From an uncultured Clostridia bacterium (GTDB taxonomy: Bacteria; Bacillota; Clostridia; Christensenellales; UBA1242), in the NCBI GenBank assembly GCA_947589615.1, contig CANQBU010000074.1, forward strand, positions 1 to 6,109: a DNA stretch of 6,109 bases, read 5' to 3'. This document shows positions 1 to 6,109 of the stretch, piece by piece (position 1 is the first letter of the stretch; each line of letters begins with the position of its first letter). The notes under the pieces are model-generated. The model saw only the letters and a program-made list of their open reading frames with translations, was not told the origin of the DNA and did no database searches. Position numbers and translations under genes: made by a program.

Positions 1-689
1 TGTGTCTGTTTGCTCTTGTAAAACTCCAACACCAGTTTTAAGCCATCCAGAATGTTATCCGAATTGTTGTGGAAAAGCACAATGCTACCATTTTTGGAGT
101 TTTTGATCACCCTCCCCGACAACTCACTTGCACTTAAGCCCTTCCAATCCAATGTGTCAACGTCCCATTGAATTGGTATAAGATTTAAACTTTCGCAGGT
201 TTTTATTAAAGTGTTATTATATGACCCGTATGGCGGGCGGAACACTTCAACAGGCTTGCCTGTAATGTTGGCAATCTTATTCATTGAGGTTTCAAGTTCG
301 CTTCTTATCGTAGATTCTGAAAGTTTAGCCATGTCAGGATGGGTGTTTGAATGAGTCCCTATTTCCAGTCCCGCTTCATCAATGGCTTTAACCATATCGG
401 GATATTTATCAACCCAGAAACCCACCAAGAAAAAAGTTCCTCCGCAATCATACTCTTTTAAAACATCGATAATCTCTTGAGTTTTATCCGCACCCCATGC
501 AGCATCAAATGAAATCGCAACCTGTTTTTCCTCACGCTCTACCCGATAAACGGGAACAAGCCTTGATGAATTCCCAAGCCAAACCAGTGCCGATGCGCCG
601 CCCTCATAAGAAACAGCCAAAAGAGCTACTACCATTGCCATGACTAAAAATAATTTAATTGTTTTTGATTTGATAACACAGAATGGCAT
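1..689 (-). CDS. Secreted polysaccharide deacetylase (CE4/NodB family), 3' end beyond window
   Basis: I translated 229 residues with no stop before the window edge, so the C-terminus is missing. Residues 7-34 form a signal peptide or membrane anchor: KSKTIK, then a hydrophobic stretch ending near GGASA. The protein should therefore act outside the membrane. The NodB-homology motifs occur in order: FDAAWG (61-66, D62 the likely general base), THSNTHP (112-118, H113 and H117 metal ligands), RPPYG (151-155), DVDTLDW (176-182) and LFH (205-207). Family members remove N-acetyl (or O-acetyl) groups from GlcNAc/MurNAc polymers such as peptidoglycan. The second Asp of the usual TFDDG motif is Ala63 here, as I recall for sporulation (PdaB-like) and clostridial members. 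The start at 689 is chosen because GAGG lies 6 nt upstream (696-699); in-frame ATGs at 641 and 635 lack a ribosome site. It is transcribed separately from parC, behind a terminator and its own promoter. Family is certain; substrate and sporulation role are inference. Confidence 0.93.
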   Translation of the reverse strand, partial: MPFCVIKSKTIKLFLVMAMVVALLAVSYEGGASALVWLGNSSRLVPVYRVEREEKQVAISFDAAWGADKTQEIIDVLKEYDCGGTFFLVGFWVDKYPDMVKAIDEAGLEIGTHSNTHPDMAKLSESTIRSELETSMNKIANITGKPVEVFRPPYGSYNNTLIKTCESLNLIPIQWDVDTLDWKGLSASELSGRVIKNSKNGSIVLFHNNSDNILDGLKLVLEFYKSKQT

Positions 690-706
690 TACCAACCTCG
701 CTTTTA

Positions 707-734
707 ATGATACACCGAAAATAAAAATTTTCAA
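707..734 (-). promoter_or_regulatory. Sigma-A-type promoter of the deacetylase gene
   Basis: On the minus strand, TTGAAA (729-734, 5/6 to consensus) is followed by a 16-nt spacer and TATCAT (707-712, 5/6). Transcription would begin near 700-702. That leaves a leader of only about 12 nt, which holds the GAGG ribosome site. The promoter lies between the Spo0A-box-like cluster and the start codon, as expected for an activated promoter. AT-rich DNA gives chance matches, so mapping of the 5' end would decide. Confidence 0.55.
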
Positions 735-744
735 ATGTGTTTAT

Positions 745-782
745 TGTCGAATACGCTCGACTTTTGTATTATTTTTTCGACT
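745..782. promoter_or_regulatory. Cluster of Spo0A-box-like sites upstream of the deacetylase promoter
   Basis: Three sites lie within 38 bp: TGTCGAA (745-751, plus strand, exact 0A box), AGTCGAG (756-762, minus strand, 5/7) and AGTCGAA (776-782, minus strand, 6/7, set in an A-rich context like the extended 0A consensus). Relative to the predicted start near 701 they fall at about -44 to -81. The two minus-strand sites are 20 bp apart, about two helical turns. Known: phosphorylated Spo0A binds TGTCGAA-type boxes and activates sigma-A promoters from just upstream of -35. Inferred: Spo0A activates the deacetylase. Part of the cluster (746-761) is also a 5-bp stem, 6-nt loop inverted repeat. Confidence 0.45.
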
Positions 783-924
783 TTTTTATCACCATATTTA
801 TATTATGCCAAAAGATAAATTATTCACGAGATTTTAACTTTTCAAAGAAGATTTGCCATTTTTTATTTCCTATATAAAATGTCTATATTTTTATCAAGTA
901 AACTCACTGCTATTATTACATGCT
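783..924. other. AT-rich intergenic DNA, no gene seen
   Basis: This stretch lies between the topoisomerase-operon terminator and the Spo0A-like cluster. I see no credible ORF with a ribosome site, no tRNA and no structured-RNA signature. On the minus strand there are weak promoter-like strings: TTGATA followed 17 nt later by TATAGG, and CATAATATA, which fits the loose sigma-K -10 pattern CATAnnnTA. Neither is convincing in such AT-rich DNA. Confidence 0.5.
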
Positions 925-959
925 AAAAAAATGAACACTCTTTTTTAAGTGTCCATTTT
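925..959 (-). terminator. Rho-independent terminator of the parE-parC operon
   Basis: Read on the minus strand, 948-959 and 928-939 form a 12-bp stem (AAAATGGACACT with AGTGTTCATTTT, one G-U pair) around an 8-nt A-rich loop. It runs into seven T residues (925-931). On the plus strand the G-U position becomes an A-C mismatch and the tail is poorer, so it should work for minus-strand transcripts. It lies about 56 nt beyond the parC stop codon and separates the operon from the deacetylase gene. Confidence 0.8.
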
Positions 960-964
960 ATACG

Positions 965-1007
965 CAATATATTGTAGGAATTTTGTTATACATAATACAA
1001 TATATTG
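965..1007. repeat. Perfect 12-bp inverted repeat just after the parC stop
   Basis: CAATATATTGTA (965-976) and its exact inverse TACAATATATTG (996-1007) are separated by 19 nt. Each arm contains CAATATATTG, itself a perfect 10-bp palindrome. The repeat starts 8 nt after the parC stop codon on the transcribed strand and precedes the terminator hairpin. In the mRNA it could form an A/U-only stem that protects the 3' end. As DNA it could be a paired protein-binding site. Function is unknown. Confidence 0.7.
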
Positions 1008-1015
1008 ATAAGTCT

Positions 1016-3532
1016 TTACAAATCTAGCATTTTGTTTATTGATAAGAAATTTTTCTTTATAACCTCATTACCGATTGCCGTCCTTTCGCTTTCAGGCAAT
1101 TTCTTTGTGTCAAGCGGCAAAATCTTCAATCCAAAATCTACGGCAAGTGTTACATTCCCCGAGGCAGATGTCGCAAAGGCGACAAGCTTTGCACCTTTCG
1201 AGAACGTGACATATTTTAAACCTTTTCTATATCTTTGGGATATTGGGAATTGTTCCATTTTCATCTTCTTTATATACCCGTTTTCGGTAACCGAGATTAT
1301 ATGGCTAAAGTCTACTTGCGAGGCAAAAATTACATCATCTGTTTCCTCTATATTCATTCCCCTAACGCCAATCGATATCCTTCCCTGTGTCGGTATATCT
1401 CCCTTCTCAAAATTGAGTGCCATACCCTCACGCGTCAACATCAATATGCTTGTATCTTTCTTATCAGGCTCAACCGATATTACTTCATCACCCTCATTTA
1501 ATTTGCAAACTTGATAGAAGGATTTTGTGATAAGAAGTTCCTTCATCTCGCTCTTTTTAACCATACCTTTTTTGGTCATAAAAAGCATACTTCCCTTATC
1601 GGTCACCTTGCACATTGCAATTGGAATTTCATTGATTCCAGTCGTTTTCTCTATAGATAAAAGTGAATTTCCTTTATCCCTCCACTTGCATTCCTTTATT
1701 TCCTTCGTCTTGCATTTAATTACATTTCCCATATTAGTGAAAATCATAATTTCATCAAGCGATGTGAATGTTTCAACCTGTCTTGCAAGGTCTTCGACAA
1801 CAGTGTTTTCGCCTATTCCCTTTTGAGACATTGAATAATTTTTGGTTGTAACTTTCTTGATTGTTCCCCCCGCCGATATGGCAAAGACGTAATTTTTAGC
1901 CTCTTCTTCCTCTTCCTTCTCTTGTTCTAGTTTTATTGTCGCGCTAGACATTATAGAAGTTTTTCTTGACGAATTATAATTTTTCTTTATTTCGAGGATT
2001 TCCCGTTTTACAACCTCATATTGAAGTTTCTTTGAACCCAATATTTCTTCAAATTCCTTTATTTTTGCCTTCAATTCTTTGAGTTCCTCTTCAAGTTTGT
2101 CGACTTCAAGATGAACAAGCCTTGCAAGACGCATATCAAGTATCGCCTGTGCCTGTTTTTCAGAGAGGTCAAATCGGTCTCTCAATCTCTGTTTCGCTTC
2201 AGTTGCCGTCGCCGACTTTTTGATGATTTTTATTACCTCATCTATATTTTTTATTGCTATTAAAAGTCCTTCGACTATGTGCGCCCTTTCTTTGGCAACA
2301 TTTAAATCAAATTTTGTTCTTCTAACAATTATCTCTCTTTGATATTGAGCATAATATGAAACTATATCCAAAAGATTTAAAAGTTTTGGCTTGCCGTCTG
2401 CTATTGCAACCATATTTATACCATATGAAATCTGTAAATTGGTCGATTTGAACAGAAATTCAAGTATCTTTTGTGGGTTTGAATCCTTTTTCAGTTTTAT
2501 TACACCCCTCATTCCTGTCGTCCTGTCTGATTCATCGGCAATTTCAGTTATCGCAGATAATTTGTCTTTGTTTGTTTCTTTTAATTCGGCTATTTTTTGA
2601 AGTAATTGTGCTTTATTTACTTGATATGGCAATTCTTTTATTATAAGTGAACTTTTATCTCCATTTTGTTCAATTACAACCTTCGCTCTTATTATTATTT
2701 TGCCTTTTCCAGTCTTGTATGCTTGTTCCAAGCCGTCGTCCTGAGAAATAATTATGCCCCCCGAAGGAAAATCGGGTGCTTTAATTATTTTCATAAGTTC
2801 TTCTATCTTTATATTTGGATTATTGATATATGCAACAACGCCGTCAATCGCTTCCCCCAAATTATGAGGAGGAATGTTTGTCGCAACTCCAACCGCTATA
2901 CCAGTCGCACCATTTACAAGCAAATTTGGAAATCTTCCTGGCATAATATCGGGTTCTTTCAATGAATCATCAAAGTTTAAGCTCCACCTTACAGTATCCT
3001 TTTCTATATCACGCATTATCTCCATTGCAAGTGGGGTCAACCTCGCCTCGGTGTAACGCATAGCCGCTGGAGAGTCGCCGTCAACAGAGCCAAAGTTTCC
3101 GTGTCCGTCAACGAGTGGCGCTCTTTCCACCCAATCTTGAGCCATTCTACACATTGCATCATAAACGGAACTGTCGCCATGTGGGTGATATTTACCCAAG
3201 CAATCACCAACAATTCTCGCGGATTTTCTATGTGGCTTGTCCGGTGAAACGCCAAGTTCTAGCATTGTATAAAGTATTCTTCTTTGAACAGGTTTTAATC
3301 CATCTTCAACTCTTGGCAAGGCTCTGTCTAAAACAACATGTTCAGTATAAGGAATCATAGAATCATGCAAAACTTCGCTTACACTTTTAAAAATAATGCC
3401 TTTTACACCACTTCCGTTGTTATTTTCACTATTTTCATTTTCTTTCTGCTCGAGATTTGCATTTTCCTTTGATTCGTTATTTTGCTCGCCATTGTCCATT
3501 TTTGATTGCTCAAAGTTATCTTTTTCTTGCAT
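1016..3532 (-). CDS. parC: Type IIA DNA topoisomerase subunit A, topoisomerase IV (ParC)-like, GyrA homologue
   Basis: This is the DNA cleavage and religation subunit; it works as A2B2 with the upstream B subunit. Residues 1-42 are an Asn/Glu/Lys-rich extension. The breakage-reunion core follows: GLKPVQRR (78-85), KYHPHGDSSVYD (114-125, quinolone-contact Ser121 and Asp125 intact) and AAMRYTEARL, with catalytic Tyr160 beside Arg159. The C-gate coiled coil spans about 476-520. An acidic linker (537-544) leads to a C-terminal domain that I divide into six blades (548-838). In blade 1 the GyrA-box reads SQKGIGE instead of QRRGGKG. Blade 2 has KWRDKGNSLL, like Gram-positive ParC, where gyrase has an AKGxPIxNLL-type sequence. 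NFDD (187-189) is also ParC-like. I therefore prefer ParC, but gyrA is the alternative name, or the enzyme may do both jobs. The start is fixed by AGGAG 5 nt upstream. The stop is TAA. Family is certain; subtype about 70%. Confidence 0.95.
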   Translation of the reverse strand: MQEKDNFEQSKMDNGEQNNESKENANLEQKENENSENNNGSGVKGIIFKSVSEVLHDSMIPYTEHVVLDRALPRVEDGLKPVQRRILYTMLELGVSPDKPHRKSARIVGDCLGKYHPHGDSSVYDAMCRMAQDWVERAPLVDGHGNFGSVDGDSPAAMRYTEARLTPLAMEIMRDIEKDTVRWSLNFDDSLKEPDIMPGRFPNLLVNGATGIAVGVATNIPPHNLGEAIDGVVAYINNPNIKIEELMKIIKAPDFPSGGIIISQDDGLEQAYKTGKGKIIIRAKVVIEQNGDKSSLIIKELPYQVNKAQLLQKIAELKETNKDKLSAITEIADESDRTTGMRGVIKLKKDSNPQKILEFLFKSTNLQISYGINMVAIADGKPKLLNLLDIVSYYAQYQREIIVRRTKFDLNVAKERAHIVEGLLIAIKNIDEVIKIIKKSATATEAKQRLRDRFDLSEKQAQAILDMRLARLVHLEVDKLEEELKELKAKIKEFEEILGSKKLQYEVVKREILEIKKNYNSSRKTSIMSSATIKLEQEKEEEEEAKNYVFAISAGGTIKKVTTKNYSMSQKGIGENTVVEDLARQVETFTSLDEIMIFTNMGNVIKCKTKEIKECKWRDKGNSLLSIEKTTGINEIPIAMCKVTDKGSMLFMTKKGMVKKSEMKELLITKSFYQVCKLNEGDEVISVEPDKKDTSILMLTREGMALNFEKGDIPTQGRISIGVRGMNIEETDDVIFASQVDFSHIISVTENGYIKKMKMEQFPISQRYRKGLKYVTFSKGAKLVAFATSASGNVTLAVDFGLKILPLDTKKLPESERTAIGNEVIKKNFLSINKMLDL

Positions 3533-3537
3533 ATTTT

Positions 3538-3542
3538 CTCCT
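3538..3542 (-). promoter_or_regulatory. Ribosome binding site that fixes the parC start
   Basis: AGGAG on the minus strand sits 5 nt before the ATG at 3532, inside the 15-nt gap after the parE stop. The next in-frame ATG (Met12, at 3499) is preceded only by AATCAAAA. The long polar N-terminal extension of the A subunit is therefore probably translated. Confidence 0.85.
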
Positions 3543-3547
3543 AAATT

Positions 3548-5500
3548 CTATAATTTTTTATAATTTTTGAGGAAGTCGTCTTCTCTATCAAAATTAGCAT
3601 GTTCGTTTATATAATCCTTTCTCGCATCAATATCATCACCCATCAATGTTGTTATCATCTTTTCCGCCTCGGCGGCATCTTCTATTGTCACCTGAATCAA
3701 GTTTCTTCGCTCGGGGTCAAGTGTCGTCTCCCAAAGTTGAACAGCGTTCATTTCACCTAAACCTTTATATCTTTGAAGTTCATAGCCCTTTCCCACTCTA
3801 TTTATCGCTTCAGGTAATTCGGCGTCCGAATATACATATTCAGTGTAATTTTTCTTGGAAACTCTATAAAGTGGCGGAAGACCGATATAAACATGGCCTT
3901 CATTTATAAGCGCACGCATATATCTGAAAAAGAAGGTAAGCAAAATTGCCCTAATGTGAAATCCGTCCTGATCGGCATCGCTTAGGAATATCACTTTATT
4001 ATATCTTAATGAACTTAAATCCATCTCTTCGCCCATACCTGCATTAAGTGCAGAAATAATCGTCCTTATTTCCTCATTTGCAAGCACCTGATCAATCCTC
4101 TTTTTCTCGGCGTTTAAAGGTTTTCCTCTAAGTGGTAATATTGCTTGAAAACGTCTATCTCTTCCTTGTTTTGCAGTGCCTCCAGCGGAATCACCTTCAA
4201 CAATAAACAATTCACATTGTGCACCTTTTTTAGAAGATGATGCGGCTAATTTTCCTACTAAATTGAAATTTTCAGCCGAATTTTTGGCTCTCGTGAGTTC
4301 TTTTGCCTTCTTTGCCGCTTCTCTGACCTTTGCCGCCCCTTTCGCCTTCCCAATTATTATTTCACCAATTGAAACATTCTTTTTCTCAGCAAATATTCTT
4401 GTAAGTTCCCTTGTTGTCAAATTTTCAACAAGCGTTCTTGCCTCAGGATTTCCCAATTTTGTCTTTGTCTGACCTTCAAATTGAACATTTGTCATTTTTA
4501 CGTTTAAAACGACTGTTATGCCTTCGCGAAAATCCTCTCCCAAAAAGTTTTGCTCTTTCTCCTTGAGCAAGTTGTTTGTTCTTGCAAAATCATTCATAAC
4601 TTTTGTAAATGCCGTGCGGAAGCCAGTTTCATGCGTGCCGCCCTCAATTGTTGGAATATTATTTACAAATGAAAATGAATTTTCTGTATAACTGTCGGTA
4701 TAGATTATTGCAACTTCTAAATCAAAATTTTTGTCTTCTGCATGAAAATATACTGGTTTTGCAAATAATTTTGTCTTTTCGGCAACCAAATACTCTGCAA
4801 AATCGGCAATTCCGCCTTCATAATGATATTTTTCCTCTTTACCGGTGATGGTGTCATATAATTCAATCTTTAATCCCTTGTTTAAAAAAGCAAGTTCTCT
4901 TGCACGTGTACAGATGGTATCAAAATTAAACTTTAAATTTCCAAACATATCACTGTCGGGCAAAAATGAAACTTTTGTTCCAGTTTTATTAGTTTTTCCT
5001 ATTTTTTTCAATGGCTCGACAGGTATACCACTGTGCATTTTCCCATTTTCATCGGCATAGGAATGAAAGCCTATAAAATATTCCTGTCCGCCTTTATATA
5101 CCCAAACTTTACACCATTTTGATAAAGCGTTTGTGACAGATGCACCCACACCATGCAATCCACCCGAAAATTTGTAGTTTTCATTATTGAATTTGCCACC
5201 AGCATGGAGAGTCGTATATACTACTTCAACGCCCGATTTATGAAGAGTAGGATGCTCGTCAACTGGAATACCACGGCCGTTATCTTCAACAGTCGCCGAA
5301 CCATCTTGTTCTAGCGTTATTCGTATCGTATCACCATACCCGTTTGAAATTTCGTCAATGGCATTATCGACAATTTCCCACAAAAGATGGTGCATACCCT
5401 TTATGCCCGTTGTTCCAATATACATTCCCGGCCTTAATCGAACCGCATCAAGCCCCTCTAGAACAACTATATCTTTTGCATCATATTTCTTTTCTGCCAT
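3548..5500 (-). CDS. parE: Type IIA DNA topoisomerase subunit B, topoisomerase IV (ParE)-like, GyrB homologue
   Basis: This is the ATPase subunit, which captures the transported DNA segment and completes the metal-binding cleavage site. The GHKL ATPase domain has WEIVDNAID (41-49, catalytic Glu42, Mg-binding Asn46), DNGRGIP (73-79) and GGLHGVGAS (113-121). The transducer carries QTKTKLG (344-350, Lys346 in the ATP-contacting loop). The TOPRIM domain has EGDSAGG (435-441, Glu435) and LPLRGK (455-460). Its Asp triad is D508-A-D510-Q-D512; Gln511 and Phe514 replace the commoner Val and Ala/Ser. The C-terminal segment has QRYKGLGEMN (576-585) and LWETT. At 650 aa it is the normal Gram-positive length, without the insert of proteobacterial GyrB. 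GTHETG, DFREG and LGNPEAR resemble ParE; other segments resemble GyrB. The call as ParE leans partly on the A subunit. The start has AAAGGAG 6 nt upstream. The stop, TAG, lies 15 nt before parC, so the two are co-transcribed. Family is certain; subtype about 65%. Confidence 0.95.
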   Translation of the reverse strand: MAEKKYDAKDIVVLEGLDAVRLRPGMYIGTTGIKGMHHLLWEIVDNAIDEISNGYGDTIRITLEQDGSATVEDNGRGIPVDEHPTLHKSGVEVVYTTLHAGGKFNNENYKFSGGLHGVGASVTNALSKWCKVWVYKGGQEYFIGFHSYADENGKMHSGIPVEPLKKIGKTNKTGTKVSFLPDSDMFGNLKFNFDTICTRARELAFLNKGLKIELYDTITGKEEKYHYEGGIADFAEYLVAEKTKLFAKPVYFHAEDKNFDLEVAIIYTDSYTENSFSFVNNIPTIEGGTHETGFRTAFTKVMNDFARTNNLLKEKEQNFLGEDFREGITVVLNVKMTNVQFEGQTKTKLGNPEARTLVENLTTRELTRIFAEKKNVSIGEIIIGKAKGAAKVREAAKKAKELTRAKNSAENFNLVGKLAASSSKKGAQCELFIVEGDSAGGTAKQGRDRRFQAILPLRGKPLNAEKKRIDQVLANEEIRTIISALNAGMGEEMDLSSLRYNKVIFLSDADQDGFHIRAILLTFFFRYMRALINEGHVYIGLPPLYRVSKKNYTEYVYSDAELPEAINRVGKGYELQRYKGLGEMNAVQLWETTLDPERRNLIQVTIEDAAEAEKMITTLMGDDIDARKDYINEHANFDREDDFLKNYKKL

Positions 5501-5528
5501 ACAAAACTCCTTTAAGTTAATCTATGAT

Positions 5529-5557
5529 ATTATAACATAAATTACATTTTTAAACAA
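5529..5557 (-). promoter_or_regulatory. Extended -10 sigma-A promoter of the parE-parC operon
   Basis: On the minus strand, TTGTTT (5552-5557) is followed by exactly 17 nt and a consensus TATAAT (5529-5534). A TG lies one base upstream of the -10 box (TGTTATAAT), giving an extended -10. Transcription should start near 5522. That gives a leader of about 22 nt with AAAGGAG at 5507-5513. This is the strongest promoter in the window. Confidence 0.82.
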
Positions 5558-5596
5558 TCTTTTTACACATTTTGTTGCAATTTGGAATTTTTGCAT

Positions 5597-5608
5597 AGTT
5601 ATGTAACT
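5597..5608. repeat. Short dyad AGTTA-TG-TAACT between the divergent genes
   Basis: Two perfect 5-bp arms are separated by 2 nt, extended imperfectly by CATA and TATG outside. The dyad lies about midway between the parE promoter and the murG start. It could be a small operator, but AT-rich DNA produces such dyads often. Confidence 0.25.
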
Positions 5609-5635
5609 TTATGAATAAATATTCGATTAAATAAT
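5608..5635 (+). promoter_or_regulatory. Weak candidate promoter for murG
   Basis: TTTATG (5608-5613, 3/6) is followed by 16 nt and AATAAT (5630-5635, 5/6), predicting a start near 5642 and a leader of about 34 nt. It is the best-placed candidate I found, but its -35 is poor. TTGCAT at 5591-5596 is an alternative -35 without a good partner. murG is the first gene on this strand after the divergent operon, so some promoter is expected here. Confidence 0.25.
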
Positions 5636-5675
5636 TCCCGTTTTTACTCATATACTACATTAGAGGTGTTTTATT

Positions 5676-6109
5676 ATGAAAAATAGAATCGTTTTAACAG
5701 GTGGAGGAACTGCCGGACATGTTTATCCCGCTCTCGCCGTCAAGGAGAATTTGCCCAGTGATTATGAAGTTTTTTATATCGGCTCAAACGGCATGGAAAA
5801 GGAAATATTGAAAAAAGAAAAAGATGTGAAATATTATGAAATTGAAGCAGTTAAATTGGAGAGGCGTCTGACGATTAAAAATTTTCTAATACCTTTCAAA
5901 CTTTTTTCTTCAATTAAAAATGCAAAGAAGATACTAGCGAAGATTAATCCTAATGTTATCTTTTCAAAGGGAGGGTTTGTCGCCCTACCTGTCGTGATAG
6001 CCGGCAAAAAATTAAATATTCCTATAATTAGTCACGAAAGCGACCTTTCTATGGGGCTTGCAAATAAAATAATTTGTCACTATTGTGACGTTATGTGCAC
6101 CTCTTTTGA
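5676..6109 (+). CDS. murG: MurG, lipid I N-acetylglucosaminyltransferase, 3' end beyond window
   Basis: MurG transfers GlcNAc from UDP-GlcNAc to lipid I to make lipid II, on the inner face of the cytoplasmic membrane, the last intracellular step of peptidoglycan synthesis. Only 144 residues are present, about 40% of the usual length near 355. They cover most of the N-terminal Rossmann domain, which binds the lipid acceptor. Visible motifs are the glycine-rich loop TGGGTAGH (8-15), YIGSNGMEKE (34-43), FSKGGFVALP (96-105) and HESD (120-123), followed by GLANK (127-131). The HESD form, where the E. coli enzyme has HEQN, is what I recall from clostridial MurG. The UDP-GlcNAc-binding C-terminal domain lies outside the window. 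The ATG is preceded by GAGGTG at 7 nt (5663-5668). The gene is divergent from parE. In many bacteria murG lies within the dcw cluster; here its 5' neighbour is a topoisomerase gene. No frameshift is seen. Confidence 0.96.
   Translation, partial: MKNRIVLTGGGTAGHVYPALAVKENLPSDYEVFYIGSNGMEKEILKKEKDVKYYEIEAVKLERRLTIKNFLIPFKLFSSIKNAKKILAKINPNVIFSKGGFVALPVVIAGKKLNIPIISHESDLSMGLANKIICHYCDVMCTSF

Noticed and set aside
797..814. CATAATATA as a possible sigma-K or sigma-E -10 element for the deacetylase
   Set aside because: No matching -35 at proper spacing, and the loose pattern is frequent in AT-rich DNA. The sigma-A-type promoter at 707-734 is better.
640..837. Open frame of 65 codons on the plus strand
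   Set aside because: It begins antisense to the deacetylase signal peptide and crosses that gene's promoter and Spo0A-like sites. There is no ribosome site or recognisable product.
846..863. Five-codon mini-ORF (MANLL) on the minus strand in the intergenic gap
   Set aside because: It is too short to separate from chance, has no attenuator-like structure after it, and lies upstream of the preferred deacetylase promoter.
1005..1514. Open frame of 169 codons on the plus strand opposite parC
   Set aside because: It lies antisense to the well-conserved C-terminal blades of the A subunit. Its translation has no recognisable domain and there is no good ribosome site. It is a shadow frame.
1793..1799. 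Exact 0A-box sequence (TTCGACA) inside parC
   Set aside because: It is a single copy within conserved coding sequence and far from any promoter. A 7-mer match is expected about once by chance in a window of this length.
2270..2276. Near 0A-box (TTCGACT) inside parC
   Set aside because: It is an isolated partial match within coding sequence, explained by the protein it encodes.

Overview
The window looks like chromosomal DNA from a low-GC, probably spore-forming Bacillota (Clostridia-like) organism. The reasons are AT-rich coding and intergenic DNA, strong Shine-Dalgarno sequences (AAAGGAG, AGGAG, GAGG, GAGGTG), sigma-A-type promoters, Gram-positive-style MurG and type IIA topoisomerase sequences, and a secreted CE4 deacetylase behind Spo0A-box-like sites. 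There is no sign of mobile DNA, CRISPR, tRNA or rRNA.

Layout: (1) 1-689, minus strand: a secreted or membrane-anchored polysaccharide deacetylase, cut off at its C-terminus by the window edge. (2) 690-1015: a 326-bp non-coding gap. It holds the deacetylase promoter (707-734), a cluster of Spo0A-box-like sites just upstream of it (745-782), the intrinsic terminator of the topoisomerase operon (925-959) and a perfect 12-bp inverted repeat (965-1007). (3) 1016-5500, minus strand: a two-gene operon coding for the B subunit (650 aa, upstream) and then the A subunit (838 aa) of a type IIA DNA topoisomerase, 15 nt apart. (4) 5501-5675: a divergent intergenic region with a very good extended -10 promoter for the topoisomerase operon. 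(5) 5676-6109, plus strand: the N-terminal 144 residues of MurG, cut off by the window edge.

The two topoisomerase subunits form one A2B2 enzyme. Generic annotation would probably call the pair gyrB-gyrA, but several sequence features point to topoisomerase IV (ParE-ParC): an eroded GyrA-box, a ParC-like second blade of the C-terminal domain, and PVQRR and NFDD motifs. The A subunit also carries an unusual Asn/Glu-rich N-terminal extension of about 42 residues.

The flanking genes both belong to cell-envelope chemistry. MurG makes lipid II, and the deacetylase probably modifies peptidoglycan or another GlcNAc polymer. Its promoter looks like a Spo0A-controlled sigma-A promoter, which would tie it to entry into sporulation. 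No wholly new system is evident. The most informative signals are the Spo0A-like promoter, the topoisomerase IV identity with its N-terminal extension, and the hairpins after the A-subunit gene.
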